NCBI GenBank assembly: GCA_021826605.1
Contig: JAKAZF010000203.1
Span: forward strand, 1-5,940
DNA from: Planctomycetota bacterium
GTDB taxonomy: Bacteria > Planctomycetota > Phycisphaerae > WQYP01
Reading direction: 5' to 3'
Length of the DNA stretch: 5,940 bases
Both the position numbers and the translations under genes were made by a program. Under the pieces are notes generated by a model. That model did not search any database, was not told where the DNA came from, and saw only the letters and a program-made list of their open reading frames with translations. Each line of letters opens with the position of its first letter. Within the stretch, counting starts at the first letter, position 1. Below are positions 5,541 through 5,940 of the stretch, in pieces.

Positions 5541-5940
5541 TTAGCCCTCCAACCAATCTCGGGTAATCCGCTCCGAAACCATCCGCAGGGTAGCAACGCG
5601 GATCCGTCCCCTGCCAAAATCCTCCAGGCTGGAATAATCGGACCACATCGACCCCAAAAGCAGCCCCGGACCATCGTTCAGGAATATTAGTTTGACACCA
5701 CTTAAACCGCGCTTTCGTGTATATGCGAGAAACTCGGAGGCGCAATGGCGGTAGCCACCCGTACGGTCATCTTCCTGCGCGCCGCCACGATCCCCGTCGT
5801 ATCGGGCAAAACCAACCGCCAATACCCTGCCTGCCTTACGGATTACGAAATCCGCAGGCCGGTCTGGATTTGAAAAATCGGGCCATACACTACCCATCCG
5901 AATATCACGTCCCGAGCGTATTGGTCCATCGATAATATAA
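5541..5940 (-). CDS. Probable type II restriction endonuclease, C-terminal 132 residues; N-terminus outside window
   Basis: The frame is open from the right edge (first full codon ends at 5939) to TAA 5541-5543. Visible segments are DGPIRSGRDIRMGSVWPDF, then RPADFVI, LAVGFARYDGDRGGAQEDDR, TGGYRH, VKLIFLNDGPGLLLGSMW, and an end reading RVATLRMVSERITRDWLEG. I recall the GFARY-D-x-DRGGAQ-x-DD and LNDGPGLLLGSMW blocks from restriction endonucleases encoded beside beta-class methyltransferases, but cannot name the prototype enzyme or its site. A PD-(D/E)XK reading would put Asp at PADF, yet the place where (E/D)-x-K is expected reads GFARY, so catalysis may use other residues. The gene lies 4 nt upstream of the methyltransferase, as in a nuclease-first R-M operon. 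An ATG at 5897 exists but the protein-like reading continues upstream of it, so it is not taken as the start. Confidence 0.7.
   Translation of the reverse strand, partial: YIIDGPIRSGRDIRMGSVWPDFSNPDRPADFVIRKAGRVLAVGFARYDGDRGGAQEDDRTGGYRHCASEFLAYTRKRGLSGVKLIFLNDGPGLLLGSMWSDYSSLEDFGRGRIRVATLRMVSERITRDWLEG
5545..5550 (-). promoter_or_regulatory. Shine-Dalgarno sequence of the methyltransferase
   Basis: GGAGGG on the minus strand lies 8 nt before ATG 5536 and within the last codons of the endonuclease gene. It decides the methyltransferase start and shows that both genes are translated from one transcript. Confidence 0.75.

Noticed and set aside
5537..5674. 46-residue N-terminal extension of the methyltransferase frame
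   Set aside because: It overlaps the end of the endonuclease gene, is rich in Trp/Gly/Arg, lacks a ribosome site, and the GGAGGG before 5536 explains the start.

Overview
The window looks like part of a bacterial accessory (defence-type) region. The DNA has moderate to fairly high GC and good Shine-Dalgarno sequences. I cannot name the organism. The gene types (DUF4411 PIN-like protein, DinD-like protein, AlbA/Schlafen-type ATPase, type II restriction-modification pair, exported orphan protein) fit a Gram-negative environmental bacterium. A single DGH-containing peptide and the style of the exported protein are only faint hints of the Verrucomicrobiota/Planctomycetota group.

Left part, plus strand (1-3015): the window opens inside the 3' end of a DUF4411 (PIN-like, toxin-type) gene. 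Next comes a DinD-like gene whose family homology stops abruptly at about residue 102 and is replaced by an unrelated 54-residue tail. About 600 bases of disordered sequence follow, holding a small one-helix membrane ORF and two further coding-looking stretches in changing frames. A short ORF resembling the C-terminal tail of a larger enzyme then overlaps, by ATGA, an intact 507-residue protein with an AlbA_2 (Schlafen-type) N-terminal domain, a GHKL-like ATPase core, a 12-bp in-frame tandem-repeat linker and a C-terminal winged-helix-like region.

Right part, minus strand (3121-5940): a signal-peptide-bearing orphan protein converges on the AlbA gene. Upstream of it lie a weak Cys-rich ORF and then a tight type II restriction-modification pair. 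The presumed endonuclease comes first, running in from the right edge, and its stop lies 4 nt before the start of a beta-class (DPPY) N6/N4 DNA methyltransferase.

Together the genes read as a defence or genome-conflict cluster: PIN-like toxin end, damage-inducible-type protein, AlbA ATPase and an R-M operon, with clear signs of gene decay and recombination between dinD and the AlbA gene. Whether the AlbA protein acts with its neighbours or is simply a co-resident cannot be decided from this window.
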